64,000 nt of DNA from Methylobacteriaceae bacterium. Its GTDB lineage: Bacteria > Pseudomonadota > Alphaproteobacteria > Rhizobiales > Beijerinckiaceae. The stretch lies in NCBI GenBank assembly GCA_947444195.1, contig CANEZL010000011.1, positions 53,570 to 117,569 of the forward strand, written 5' to 3'. Positions 8,364 through 15,574 of this stretch are shown piece after piece (the stretch's first letter is position 1; each line of letters opens with the position of its first letter). Under the pieces are notes generated by a model. It had not been told where the DNA came from, did no database searches, and was given only the letters and a program-made list of their open reading frames with translations. A program made the position numbers and the translations under genes.

Positions 8364-9032
8364 TCACGACCCCGCCGGGCAGGCCGAGTTCGAATCGAAC
8401 GGCTCGACCTGGAACACGGTGGCGGCCTGGAGCAGGCGGCGCCGGTTGGGCAGCGTGCTGTTGACCGATCCGAGAAGCGGGAACAGCACCGGCACGTCGA
8501 TGGCGGCCTGGACGACGACCACGTCGTTGGCCCGGGCGCAGGTGTAGGACGAGAAGGCCGGGTTCCAGTCCGTCACCCCGGTGCGCGCGTTCGTCACCGT
8601 CGGCTGCACCGGCGTCGCCGAACCGAAACTCGAGGCTTTCGTGATGCTGATCTGCACCCTGGCGCAGGGGAAGACCGTTATCCGCGGCTGGCCGCCGGGA
8701 GAGCACATGGCCGTGCGGAAATTGTTGAGCAGCGCGGTTGCGTCGGTGGTGCCCTGGTTGGACGTCTGAAACTGCCCCGTATAGATCTGCCGGCCCGCCT
8801 CCGTGACCGCCTGCTGCAGGATGCTCTGCCCGAAATAGGTGATCCCCGCTTCCAGGGACGCCCCGGTCAGCGCCAGGAACGGCAGGGCCACCAGGCCGAA
8901 CTCGACGGCGGTCGCTCCGCTGCGCGCATGGGGAAAGCGGGCCAGGGCCGAGAGGACGGATCGGCCGGCAGCGCCGAAGCCGCGTATGCTGCGCGCGCCC
9001 ATCGCTCCCGCGAACCAAGCATTCGATCCCAT
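8364..9032 (-). CDS. TadE-like minor pseudopilin
   Basis: 222 residues. The hallmark is HARSGATAVEFGLVALPFL near 35-53: Gly-Ala then Glu at +5, as in processed TadE pseudopilins, followed by a hydrophobic helix. At least four Cys in the exported part (CSPGG, PCARVQ, YTCARAN, SACPAGS) could form disulfides. The ATG at 9032 puts the TadE motif at a normal distance from the N-terminus; a far-upstream start at 9170 would run into the 39-nt hairpin region. First gene of the three-gene set. No tadA/B/C or cpaB/C genes are in this window. Confidence 0.78.
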   Translation of the reverse strand: MGSNAWFAGAMGARSIRGFGAAGRSVLSALARFPHARSGATAVEFGLVALPFLALTGASLEAGITYFGQSILQQAVTEAGRQIYTGQFQTSNQGTTDATALLNNFRTAMCSPGGQPRITVFPCARVQISITKASSFGSATPVQPTVTNARTGVTDWNPAFSSYTCARANDVVVVQAAIDVPVLFPLLGSVNSTLPNRRRLLQAATVFQVEPFDSNSACPAGS

Positions 9033-9150
9033 GGTCGGTCTTGCCTGTCTGCCTTCGGCCCTTCGCGACGGATGCGGGCGACCGGCCGGAGCGCACGCCA
9101 CCGAAGTGGAGGCCGGCTCGGCGCAGGCGCGCACGACGGAGAAGGAACCT

Positions 9151-9189
9151 GGACCCGCGCCCGGCCGCAACGCGGCCGGGCGCGGGTCC
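9151..9189 (-). terminator. Very strong GC-rich hairpin upstream of the pilin genes
   Basis: A perfect inverted repeat with an 18-bp stem (GGACCCGCGCCCGGCCGC and its complement) and a 3-nt AAC loop. It lies between the NrsF gene end (9280) and the first pilin gene (9032), all on the minus strand. A terminator insulating the two operons is the simplest reading, although no T-run follows. Confidence 0.55.
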
Positions 9190-9241
9190 AGAGCTACTTA
9201 CGCGAGGAAGGTTGCCGATCCGTTGTGGGCCGTGCGCGGTT

Positions 9242-9272
9242 CGCCCCGGCCGGCTTCGCGCCGACCGGGGCG
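9242..9272 (-). terminator. Hairpin just after the nrsF stop codon
   Basis: CGCCCCGGCCGGC and GCCGACCGGGGCG form a 13-bp stem with one G-T pair and a 5-nt loop, 7 bp past the stop codon. With the hairpin at 9151-9189 it makes a tandem stop between operons. Confidence 0.5.
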
Positions 9273-9279
9273 GTCCGCC

Positions 9280-9948
9280 TCAGCGCGCGGAGAGGAGCCG
9301 GCCGCCGGCGAGTCCGTTGAGGGCGATCACTCCGGCCACGGCCACGGCGTGGATCACGAGGTCCGTGGCGGTGGCCTCGTGCGGGTGGAAGGGCACCAGG
9401 AGGGTCGCCGCCGCCGCGGCGACGGCGAGGCCCCCGAGCGCCGCGGTGAGGTTGGGGCGCAGGGGGCAGGCCCGGCGCAGCATCAGCACCAGCAGGAGCG
9501 AGAGCGGCAGCGAGACCGCCACGATGAAGGTGAAGCAGCCGGAGCCCGGCCCCTCCGCCACGCCCGCGGCGGGGGCGAGGTAGGCGCGCAGGCAGCCGAG
9601 CCCGCTCGCGCCGATCCAGAGCAGGGCGGGGGGCAGCGGCAGCAGGGCCCAGGCGGCGGCCCGGCCCGGGACGCTGGTGGCGAAGGCGGCGTAGGCCGCG
9701 GTGAGCGCGGTGAGCGCCGCGCCGGCCAGCGCGACGGCCCGGTCCGGCACGCCCAGATGTCCGGCCAGGTGCAGGGACGGCTCCGCCGTCCCGGCGGCGA
9801 GCCCGAGCCCGAGGATGAGGACGGCGCCGATCCAGGCGAGCGCCCGCAGGCCCGCCGGCGGCAGGGGGCGGACCGGGGCGAGGTCCTCGGCGAGGGCGCC
9901 GATGAGGGTCTCGGTGGGCATGCCGGGACGCGAGGCGGAATCGGACAT
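9280..9948 (-). CDS. NrsF/DUF1109 family anti-sigma factor
   Basis: 222 residues. An N-terminal cytoplasmic stretch (about 1-33: LIGALAEDLAPVRPLPP) that would bind the sigma factor is followed by six hydrophobic helices, the DUF1109 architecture. Caulobacter NrsF is the membrane anti-sigma factor of SigF, with redox/metal-sensing cysteines; here candidates are C118, C137 and a Cys in RRACPLRPN. The gene begins 4 bp after the stop of the sigma factor gene, so both are made together. Confidence 0.85.
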   Translation of the reverse strand: MSDSASRPGMPTETLIGALAEDLAPVRPLPPAGLRALAWIGAVLILGLGLAAGTAEPSLHLAGHLGVPDRAVALAGAALTALTAAYAAFATSVPGRAAAWALLPLPPALLWIGASGLGCLRAYLAPAAGVAEGPGSGCFTFIVAVSLPLSLLLVLMLRRACPLRPNLTAALGGLAVAAAAATLLVPFHPHEATATDLVIHAVAVAGVIALNGLAGGRLLSAR

Positions 9949-9952
9949 CGGC

Positions 9953-10531
9953 TCAGCCCCTCCCGTTGCGCTCGCCGTCGCGCTCGCCCCCGAGGCTCGC
10001 CCGCAGGGCCTTGATCGCCCGGTGCAGGTTCACCTTCAGGGCGACCTTGCTGCGCCCGGTGGCGGCGGAGACCTCGTCGAGGGAGCGCTCGCGCAGGGCC
10101 AGTTCCTCCACCGCCTGGCGCTGGCCCGCGGGCAGGGCGGCGACCGCGCGGGCGAGGGCGGCGGCGCGCTCTCCCGCCTCCAGCCCCGCCTCGGGCGCCG
10201 GCCGGTCGTCGGCCTCGCCCTCGTAGGCGACGGGATCGTGCACCTCGCGGGGGCGGCGCCCGGCCCGGCGCTGGGCGTCGATGGCCCGGCGCTGGGCGAT
10301 GGCGCGCAGCCAGGGCAGGAAGGGGCGGGCGGGGTCGTAGCTGGCCCGGGCCCGGTGCAGGGTGACGAGGGTGTCCTGCACCGCGTCCTCGGCCGCCGCG
10401 CCGGTGAGCCCCTGCGCCCGCACGCGGGCGGCGATCACCGGCAGGCAGTCGCGCAGCAGCGCGCGGTAGGCCGCCGCATCGCCGCCCTGCGCCGCCCGCA
10501 TCGCGGCCGCCAGTGTCTCCTCGAGGGCCAT
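9953..10531 (-). CDS. ECF sigma-70 family RNA polymerase sigma factor (SigF/EcfG-distant, NrsF-partnered)
   Basis: 192 residues. Region 2 includes AEDAVQDTLVTLHRARASYD and the -10-binding FLPWLRAIAQRRAID; region 4 includes LPAGQRQAVEELALRERSLDEVSAATGRSKVALKVNLHRA. It would direct RNA polymerase to stress promoters when released from the adjacent NrsF protein. The ATG at 10531 has GGAGCGGCG upstream; an in-frame start at 10690 would add a Pro/Ala-rich tail of unlikely reality. In Caulobacter the equivalent pair responds to heavy metals and oxidants; this is known for the family and not shown here. Confidence 0.87.
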   Translation of the reverse strand: MALEETLAAAMRAAQGGDAAAYRALLRDCLPVIAARVRAQGLTGAAAEDAVQDTLVTLHRARASYDPARPFLPWLRAIAQRRAIDAQRRAGRRPREVHDPVAYEGEADDRPAPEAGLEAGERAAALARAVAALPAGQRQAVEELALRERSLDEVSAATGRSKVALKVNLHRAIKALRASLGGERDGERNGRG

Positions 10532-10762
10532 CGCCGCTCCGCGTCCCTGAGCGGCGGATTCTAGCGCGCGCGAGGCCGAAGGGGACGGTGCGTCGGCCGG
10601 CCGCGCGGCGGGACGCGGCGCCCGAGGCGGCGCCCCGGGGTTCCGGCGTGCGGGGAAGAGCGGGTCCGTCGGCGCGAGCGTGAGGATCATGGGCGGGGTC
10701 GCGGGGCTCTCGTCCGGCCCTGCGGCCGTCCGCCACCCTGTTCGCCGGGGCGATGCCGCCGG

Positions 10763-11551
10763 TTACGCGGACGCGTCCGCGAGATCGAACCGGGCGACGT
10801 CCCGCAGCAGTTCGGCGAAGGCCCGGGCGCCGTGGTCGAGGGCCCGCCGCCCCGCCTCGGCCGTGCCGAGCCGGGCGTCGCCGAGGGCGCCCGCGGGGTT
10901 GAGGTCCTGCGCCTTCCAGGCGAAGGCGGCGGGCCGGCCGGCGCTGAGATGGGTGAAGCGGTCGCGCATGCGCGCGGCGCGGGAGGGAAAGTCGGCCACG
11001 TGCTCCCGGCGCACGAGGTCCGGCCGCAGGGCCAGCATCAAGGCGGTCTCGATCCCGCCGCCGTGGATGCCGTCGCGGATCTCGTCTTCCGGGAAGAGCC
11101 CGGCGGGATAGCCGAACCGGGCCCAGGCGGTCGTCACCGCCACCATGCCGTGGCCGCGCAACGCCCCCGCCACGAGGTCGATGAGCGCGCTGTTGCCTCC
11201 GTGCGAGGTCACGATGACGAGGCGCGCGCAGCCGGCCCGCAGCACGCCGAGGCCGATCTCGGTCCAGGCCCGCAGGGCCGTCCCGGCGGAGAGCGAGAGC
11301 GTGCCGGGAAAGGCGTCGTGCTCGTCCGACTTGCCCACGCTCTGCACGGGCAGGGTCAGGACCTCGACCTCCTCCGGCACGAAAGCGGCGAGCCGGTCGA
11401 GATAGCCCTGGGCGATGAGGGCGTCGGTGCCCAGCGGCAGGTGCGGCCCGTGCTGCTCCACGGCGGCCACGGGCAGGACCGCGACGGCGCGCGCGAGGCG
11501 TCCGCCGCCGGCTTCCGCGGTGGTCAGGTCGAACCAGGGCCGTACCGGCAT
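10763..11551 (-). CDS. Creatininase family protein (metal-dependent amidohydrolase)
   Basis: 262 residues. The creatininase fold is shown by AAVEQHGPHLPLGTDALIA near 29-47 (metal ligands E32, H34 and D43 by family analogy), TSHGGNSALI near 115-124, and the HGGGIETALML motif near 163-173. Family members open cyclic amides (creatinine), hydrolyse formamides in riboflavin/F420 synthesis, or take part in mycofactocin maturation (MftE). No mycofactocin genes are visible here, so the substrate is left open. Monocistronic; an 11-bp direct repeat lies just upstream. Confidence 0.8.
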   Translation of the reverse strand: MPVRPWFDLTTAEAGGGRLARAVAVLPVAAVEQHGPHLPLGTDALIAQGYLDRLAAFVPEEVEVLTLPVQSVGKSDEHDAFPGTLSLSAGTALRAWTEIGLGVLRAGCARLVIVTSHGGNSALIDLVAGALRGHGMVAVTTAWARFGYPAGLFPEDEIRDGIHGGGIETALMLALRPDLVRREHVADFPSRAARMRDRFTHLSAGRPAAFAWKAQDLNPAGALGDARLGTAEAGRRALDHGARAFAELLRDVARFDLADASA

Positions 11552-11583
11552 CGGGCCATCCGGGTGTCGTGGCGGGCCCGCGA

Positions 11584-11611
11584 TCCTAGAGCACGTTCGG
11601 TCCTAGAGCAC
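11584..11611. repeat. 11-bp direct repeat TCCTAGAGCAC
   Basis: Two exact copies of TCCTAGAGCAC at 11584-11594 and 11601-11611 (17-bp period) lie 30-60 bp upstream of the creatininase gene start, in the space shared with the end of cheZ. Could be an operator or part of an intergenic repeat. Confidence 0.4.
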
Positions 11612-11761
11612 CTTGCGGAGAAGCGGAATCCGGCTCTGCGAAATCATCCTGCGGCCACAGCGAGATCGCGCGCGCCGCCGTTTCCGTGGAAAGGCAGCGC
11701 GCTCGGGCGGGGTGCGGTGCGCGGCAGGCCCTCGGCCGGGCGGGCCGGGAGACCCTCGGTT

Positions 11762-12301
11762 TCAGGCGAACAGGGCGTCGATGTCGTCCTGGGCCGTGGC
11801 CGGGCCGTTCGGCTGCGGTCCGTTCAGGAGCAGGCGGTCGGCCCGTTCCTGCCGCTCGGCCTCCCGGGCGTCGATGCCGCCCTCGTCGCGGGCCCGCACG
11901 GCGCTCGCGAAGCGGGCGAGCCGGAGCTCGAAATTGCGCAGGGCCTCGACCACCTTGGCGATCCGCTGGCCGGTGATGTCCTGGAAGGCGCAGGCCTCGA
12001 AGATCGTGTTGATCTGGGCCTCGACGCTGTCGCGGTAGCCGGCGTCGTCGGGCAGCGCCAGCATCGCCTCGGCCGCCTCCATGATGGTGTTGGTGGCGCC
12101 CGCCGTCGCCTGGAGCACGTTGCCGAGCTCCTCGTGCGCCATCGGAATGCGGTCGCGCGTCATCTCGTTGGCGCGCAGGGCGGCGATCTCGGTGCGCATG
12201 TGGCTGATGTAGTCGGCGATCTCCATCAGCTCGGTGATCATCGACTGGGGAGACAGCCTGTCGGCCACGCTGCCCGAAATCCTGGCGGCAGATCCCATCA
12301 T
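11762..12301 (-). CDS. cheZ: Protein phosphatase CheZ
   Basis: 179 residues. CheZ dephosphorylates CheY-P. The active-site helix FQDITGQRI (near 99-107) supplies the conserved Asp and Gln; long helices around it (about 20-150) fit the four-helix-bundle dimer, and the C-terminal DDIDALFA end matches the CheY-docking tail of family members. Adjacent ATGs at 12301 and 12298 are both possible; GAGGAC precedes the first. It lies directly downstream of cheY on the same strand, so the two form a phosphorylation/dephosphorylation pair. CheZ is less common in alphaproteobacteria than in gammaproteobacteria. Confidence 0.87.
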   Translation of the reverse strand: MMGSAARISGSVADRLSPQSMITELMEIADYISHMRTEIAALRANEMTRDRIPMAHEELGNVLQATAGATNTIMEAAEAMLALPDDAGYRDSVEAQINTIFEACAFQDITGQRIAKVVEALRNFELRLARFASAVRARDEGGIDAREAERQERADRLLLNGPQPNGPATAQDDIDALFA

Positions 12302-12434
12302 GGCGTCCTCAACCCGGTTGTGTTCGTGCCGGCCGGCGGGGCCCGCCGCGGCAGGGTGCGGGTCCGCGCCGGATCCGCCCATGCCGGCCCGGGCAGGGTC
12401 CGGGCCGGCATGGCGGCTCGGGCCGCCCGGGCGA

Positions 12435-12818
12435 TCAGGCGCCGCAGACGGCCTCGATCTTGGACTTCAGCGTGGCCGCGTTGAACGGCTTGACGATGTA
12501 GTTGTTCACGCCGGCCTTCTTGGCGGCGATGACGTTCTCGGTCTTCGACTCGGCGGTGACCATGATGAACGGCGTCGTGCGCAGGCTCTCGTCGGCGCGG
12601 ACGTGGCGGAGCAGCTCGTAGCCCGTCATCGGCTCCATGTTCCAGTCGGAGATGACGAGGCCGTACTTGCGGTTCTTCAGCTTGCTCAGGGCCGCCGTGC
12701 CGTCGGACGCGTCGTCGACCTCTTCGAAGCCGAGCTGCTTCAGCAGGTTGCGGATGATGCGGACCATCGTCTGGTAGTCGTCGACCACGAGGATCGGCAT
12801 GCTGAGGTCGAGGGCCAT
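12435..12818 (-). CDS. cheY: Chemotaxis response regulator CheY
   Basis: 127 residues, a single receiver domain with no output domain. Key residues are present: acidic pocket D13/D14, phosphoacceptor D58 in ISDWNM, switch T88 in MVTAES and K110 in YIVKPF. When phosphorylated it would bind the flagellar motor switch. The ATG at 12818 gives the standard CheY length; a longer in-frame start at 12872 is unsupported. CheZ follows 133 bp downstream. Confidence 0.92.
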   Translation of the reverse strand: MALDLSMPILVVDDYQTMVRIIRNLLKQLGFEEVDDASDGTAALSKLKNRKYGLVISDWNMEPMTGYELLRHVRADESLRTTPFIMVTAESKTENVIAAKKAGVNNYIVKPFNAATLKSKIEAVCGA

Positions 12819-13125
12819 GGACCAGTCACTCCGTTTTTTCCTGGGAGCGCCACGCGGCTCCCGCAATCCCATAGCGGTGAGGCCACCGTGCGTGACGGTC
12901 CCTCATGATCGCGAAAATACGCGCACCGGACTTGCGAAGCGGTTAATCCAGATGCGGGTCGGCCGCGCCGGGCGCGGCGCCCCGTTCCCGCGCCTCCCGC
13001 CGTCTCCCTTCCCGCGCTCCCTTCCCGCGCTCCCTTCCCTTGACCCTGCGGACGCTTTTCGACAGGGTCCGCGGGCCCCGGATCCCGGGGTCTTCCACGG
13101 CATTGAGCGATCCGCAAAGCATCCG
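12819..13125. other. Divergent intergenic region cheY / ribF with a 13-bp tandem repeat
   Basis: 307 bp between divergent genes. TTCCCGCGCTCCC is repeated 2.4 times at 13009-13039, with a related copy near 12985. A small hairpin CCCCGG-ATC-CCGGGG lies at 13076-13090, in the likely ribF leader. A TTGACC at 13039-13044 could serve as a -35 but no good -10 follows. No FMN riboswitch signature was recognised. Confidence 0.45.
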
Positions 13126-14106
13126 ATGGCGTCAGGCGACGAGGCGGCCGGACGGGCCTTCACGATCCGCCACGCGGATGCGCCGTTTTCCCCGCAATTC
13201 CGGGGCGGGATCGCCGCGATCGGCAATTTCGACGGGGTGCATCGCGGCCACCGCGTCCTGGTCGAGGCCGTTCTGGCGGAGGCGGCGGGCCGGCCGGCCC
13301 TGGTGCTCACCTTCGAGCCGCATCCGCGCGCCTTCTTCGCGCCGGACGAGCCGATGTTCCGGCTCACCGGCCCGCGCGCCAAGGAGATCGTGTTCGCCCG
13401 CCTCGGCCTCGACGGGCTGGTGGTGCGCCGCTTCGACGCCGCCCTGGCGGGCACCGGGGCGCGCGCCTTCGTCCACGACCTGCTGCGGGACGAACTCGGG
13501 CTCGCGGGCGTGGTGATCGGCCACGATTTCCATTTCGGGCGCGGGCGCGAGGGCACCCCGGCGGTGCTGGCCGACCTCTGCCGGGAGGCCGGCCTCTCCT
13601 GCCGCATCGTCGGGCCGGTGACGCTGCCGGGAGAGGCCGAGCCGATCTCCTCCTCCGCGATCCGCCGGTCGCTCGCCGAGGGCGCGGTGGAGCGGGCCAA
13701 CGCGCTGCTCGGCTACCGCTGGTTCGTGCTGGGCGCGGTCCGCCACGGGGACAAGCGCGGGCGCACGCTGGGCTATCCCACCGCCAACGTGGCGCTGGCG
13801 GATTGCGCGCTCGCCCACGGCATCTACGCCGTGCGCACCCGCCTCGCGGACGGCGCCCTGCGCGACGGGGTGGCGAGCTACGGCCGCCGCCCGACCTTCG
13901 ACGACGGCGCCCCCCTCCTCGAGGTCAACCTGTTCGACTTCGCGGGCGACCTCTACGGGCAGGAGATCGCCGTGGAGTTCGTGGGCCATATCCGCGGCGA
14001 GGAGCGCTTCGCGAGCGCCGAGGCCCTGGTCGCGCGGATGGACCTCGACGCGGCGGAGGCGCGGCGCCGGCTGGCCGCGGACGCCGTGCCCTCGATGCTG
14101 GGGTGA
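13126..14106 (+). CDS. ribF: Bifunctional riboflavin kinase / FAD synthetase
   Basis: 326 residues. It phosphorylates riboflavin to FMN and adenylates FMN to FAD. The N-terminal nucleotidyltransferase domain has GNFDGVHRGH (33-42), EPHPRAFF (about 64-71) and the ISSSAIR motif (174-180). The C-terminal kinase domain has GDKRGRTLGYPTANV (208-222) and EVNLFDFAGDLYG. The ATG at 13126 lacks a strong ribosome binding site, but the first conserved motif begins 30 residues in, as expected. Monocistronic; DUF2093 follows 69 bp downstream. Confidence 0.93.
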   Translation: MASGDEAAGRAFTIRHADAPFSPQFRGGIAAIGNFDGVHRGHRVLVEAVLAEAAGRPALVLTFEPHPRAFFAPDEPMFRLTGPRAKEIVFARLGLDGLVVRRFDAALAGTGARAFVHDLLRDELGLAGVVIGHDFHFGRGREGTPAVLADLCREAGLSCRIVGPVTLPGEAEPISSSAIRRSLAEGAVERANALLGYRWFVLGAVRHGDKRGRTLGYPTANVALADCALAHGIYAVRTRLADGALRDGVASYGRRPTFDDGAPLLEVNLFDFAGDLYGQEIAVEFVGHIRGEERFASAEALVARMDLDAAEARRRLAADAVPSMLG

Positions 14107-14137
14107 GCCGGCCCGCCGGTTTCCACGAGCCCCCGGA

Positions 14138-14177
14138 ATCGCCTATGGAGAACCCGGGATGAACGGGGATAGGCGAT
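14138..14177 (+). promoter_or_regulatory. Hairpin enclosing the ribosome binding site and start codon of the DUF2093 gene
   Basis: ATCGCCTAT (14138-14146) pairs perfectly with ATAGGCGAT (14169-14177); the second arm ends inside the ATG at 14176-14178, and the purine-rich GGGGATAGG overlaps the arm. If it folds in the mRNA it would hide the start site. The 22-nt loop may pair further. Function is inferred from position only. Confidence 0.4.
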
Positions 14178-14394
14178 GCTGGGCCGGTACGAGCGCGGGG
14201 CGAGCGGCGAGGCCGTCGTCGAGTACGGCGACGGCACCATGCGGGTGGTCAAGCCCGGCGCCTACGTGCGTTGCGCGGTGACCGGCGAGACCATTCCCCT
14301 CGACGCCCTGCGCTACTGGTCGGCCCTGCGCCAGGAGGCCTACGCCTCTCCCGAGGCGGTGCTGACCCGGCTCAGGCAGACGGGTCGGCCGTAG
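14176..14394 (+). CDS. DUF2093 domain-containing protein
   Basis: 72 residues. It matches the small alphaproteobacterial DUF2093 family across its length: EAVVEYGDGTMRVVKPGAYV, then RCAVTGETIPLDALRYWS and RQEAYASPEAV. Function is unknown; the compact fold with a Cys may bind a ligand or RNA, but that is speculation. Its 3' end overlaps the convergent lpxK gene by 23 bp. The start codon lies in a hairpin. Confidence 0.88.
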   Translation: MLGRYERGASGEAVVEYGDGTMRVVKPGAYVRCAVTGETIPLDALRYWSALRQEAYASPEAVLTRLRQTGRP

Positions 14395-15376
14395 GCGCCC
14401 AATCCCCCGCGAGGCCGGCCGCCACCTGCGCCCGCAGGGCGTCCGGGTCGGCGAAGCGCAGGCGCACGGGCAGGACCCGGACGCGAGCGGCCATCGCCGC
14501 CGGCAGGCGCACCGCGTCCTTCTCCGTCGTGACGAGATCCGCGCCGAGCCGCCCGGCCTCGGCGGCGAGACCGGCGAGGTCCCGGGCGCCGTAGGGGTGG
14601 TGGTCGGGGAAGGCGCGGGTCCCGGCGAGATCCGCGCCCGTCTCGCGCAGGGTCGCGAAGAATTTCTCGGGCCGGCCGATCCCGGCGAAGGCCAGGAGCC
14701 GGCGGCCGGCGAGGTCCGCCGTCTCCGGTTCGAGCCGGGCCCGGTGCACGGGGAGCCCCCGCCGCAGGGCTTCCGCGGCCACCGCCTCGCCGGGGGCGCC
14801 GGCGCCGACGAGGACGAGCCCGGCCACGTGGCGCCATTGCCGGTGAAGCGGCGCCCGCAAGGGGCCGGCCGGGAAGACCCGGCCGTTGCCGATCCCGCTG
14901 CCCGCATCGACCACGGCGAGGGCGAGATCCTTGGCGAGGCCCGGATTCTGCAACCCGTCATCCATCACCACCACGTCGCCTGCCCCCGCGCACAGGGCCG
15001 CCCCCGCCACCCGGTCGCGGGCGACCACGGCGGGGGCGGCGCGGGCGAGGAGCAGCGGCTCGTCGCCGGTCTCGGCCGCCCCGTGGCGGGCGGGATCCAC
15101 GCGGATCGGCCCGGCGAGGCGCCCGCCGTAGCCGCGGCTGAGGAAGACCGGGCGGCGGCCCATCTCCCGCAGCATCGCGGCGAGCGCCAGGGCCGCCGGC
15201 GTCTTGCCGGCCCCGCCGAGCGTCAGGTTGCCGAGGCAGAGCACGGGGCAGGGCGCGCGCCTCCCCCGCCGGTCCATCCGCGCGGCGGTGAGGCGCCCGT
15301 AGAGGGCGCCGAGCGGCGCGAGGGCGAGCGCCGCCGGGTGGTACGGGGGCCCGTCCCAGAAATCCGGCGCCCGCAT
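14372..15376 (-). CDS. lpxK: Tetraacyldisaccharide 4'-kinase LpxK
   Basis: 334 residues. LpxK phosphorylates the 4' position of the lipid A disaccharide at the inner membrane. The N-terminus (MRAPDFWDG, then PLGALYG) is the membrane-associated start typical of the family; the P-loop is GNLTLGGAGKTP (49-60); MDDGLQNP and FPDHHPY motifs and TTEKDAVRL follow in the expected order. In Hyphomicrobiales lpxK commonly sits close to waaA and a DUF374 acyltransferase, found here on the far side of a porin gene. It overlaps DUF2093 tail to tail. Confidence 0.93.
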   Translation of the reverse strand: MRAPDFWDGPPYHPAALALAPLGALYGRLTAARMDRRGRRAPCPVLCLGNLTLGGAGKTPAALALAAMLREMGRRPVFLSRGYGGRLAGPIRVDPARHGAAETGDEPLLLARAAPAVVARDRVAGAALCAGAGDVVVMDDGLQNPGLAKDLALAVVDAGSGIGNGRVFPAGPLRAPLHRQWRHVAGLVLVGAGAPGEAVAAEALRRGLPVHRARLEPETADLAGRRLLAFAGIGRPEKFFATLRETGADLAGTRAFPDHHPYGARDLAGLAAEAGRLGADLVTTEKDAVRLPAAMAARVRVLPVRLRFADPDALRAQVAAGLAGDWAPTADPSA

Positions 15377-15453
15377 CAGGGGCGGGCCCGGCGCGCGGGC
15401 GGAGACTGTCTTGGCGCGGGATTGTTCAGTTCTTGCCCCTCTCCCCGAGAGTG

Positions 15454-15468
15454 TTAATGAATCGTTAA
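15454..15468 (+). promoter_or_regulatory. Candidate CtrA binding site TTAA-N7-TTAA
   Basis: TTAATGAATCGTTAA is an exact match to the full CtrA recognition pattern. It lies in the divergent space between lpxK (starts 15376, minus) and the porin (starts 15575, plus). Cell-cycle control of an envelope gene by CtrA is known in Caulobacter and rhizobia; here it is inferred from the motif. Confidence 0.45.
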
Positions 15469-15574
15469 GCGCTAAGATTCGAACGAATGCAGTCTTCGTG
15501 TTGCGACCGGGTGACAGGTTTGCGGTAGGGAAGCGGTTACCATACCTGCATCGAATCTCCACGGACCGCCTTCG

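Noticed and set aside
10763..11551. MftE of mycofactocin synthesis
   Set aside because: The creatininase fold fits, but no mftA-F neighbours exist; the general family name is used.
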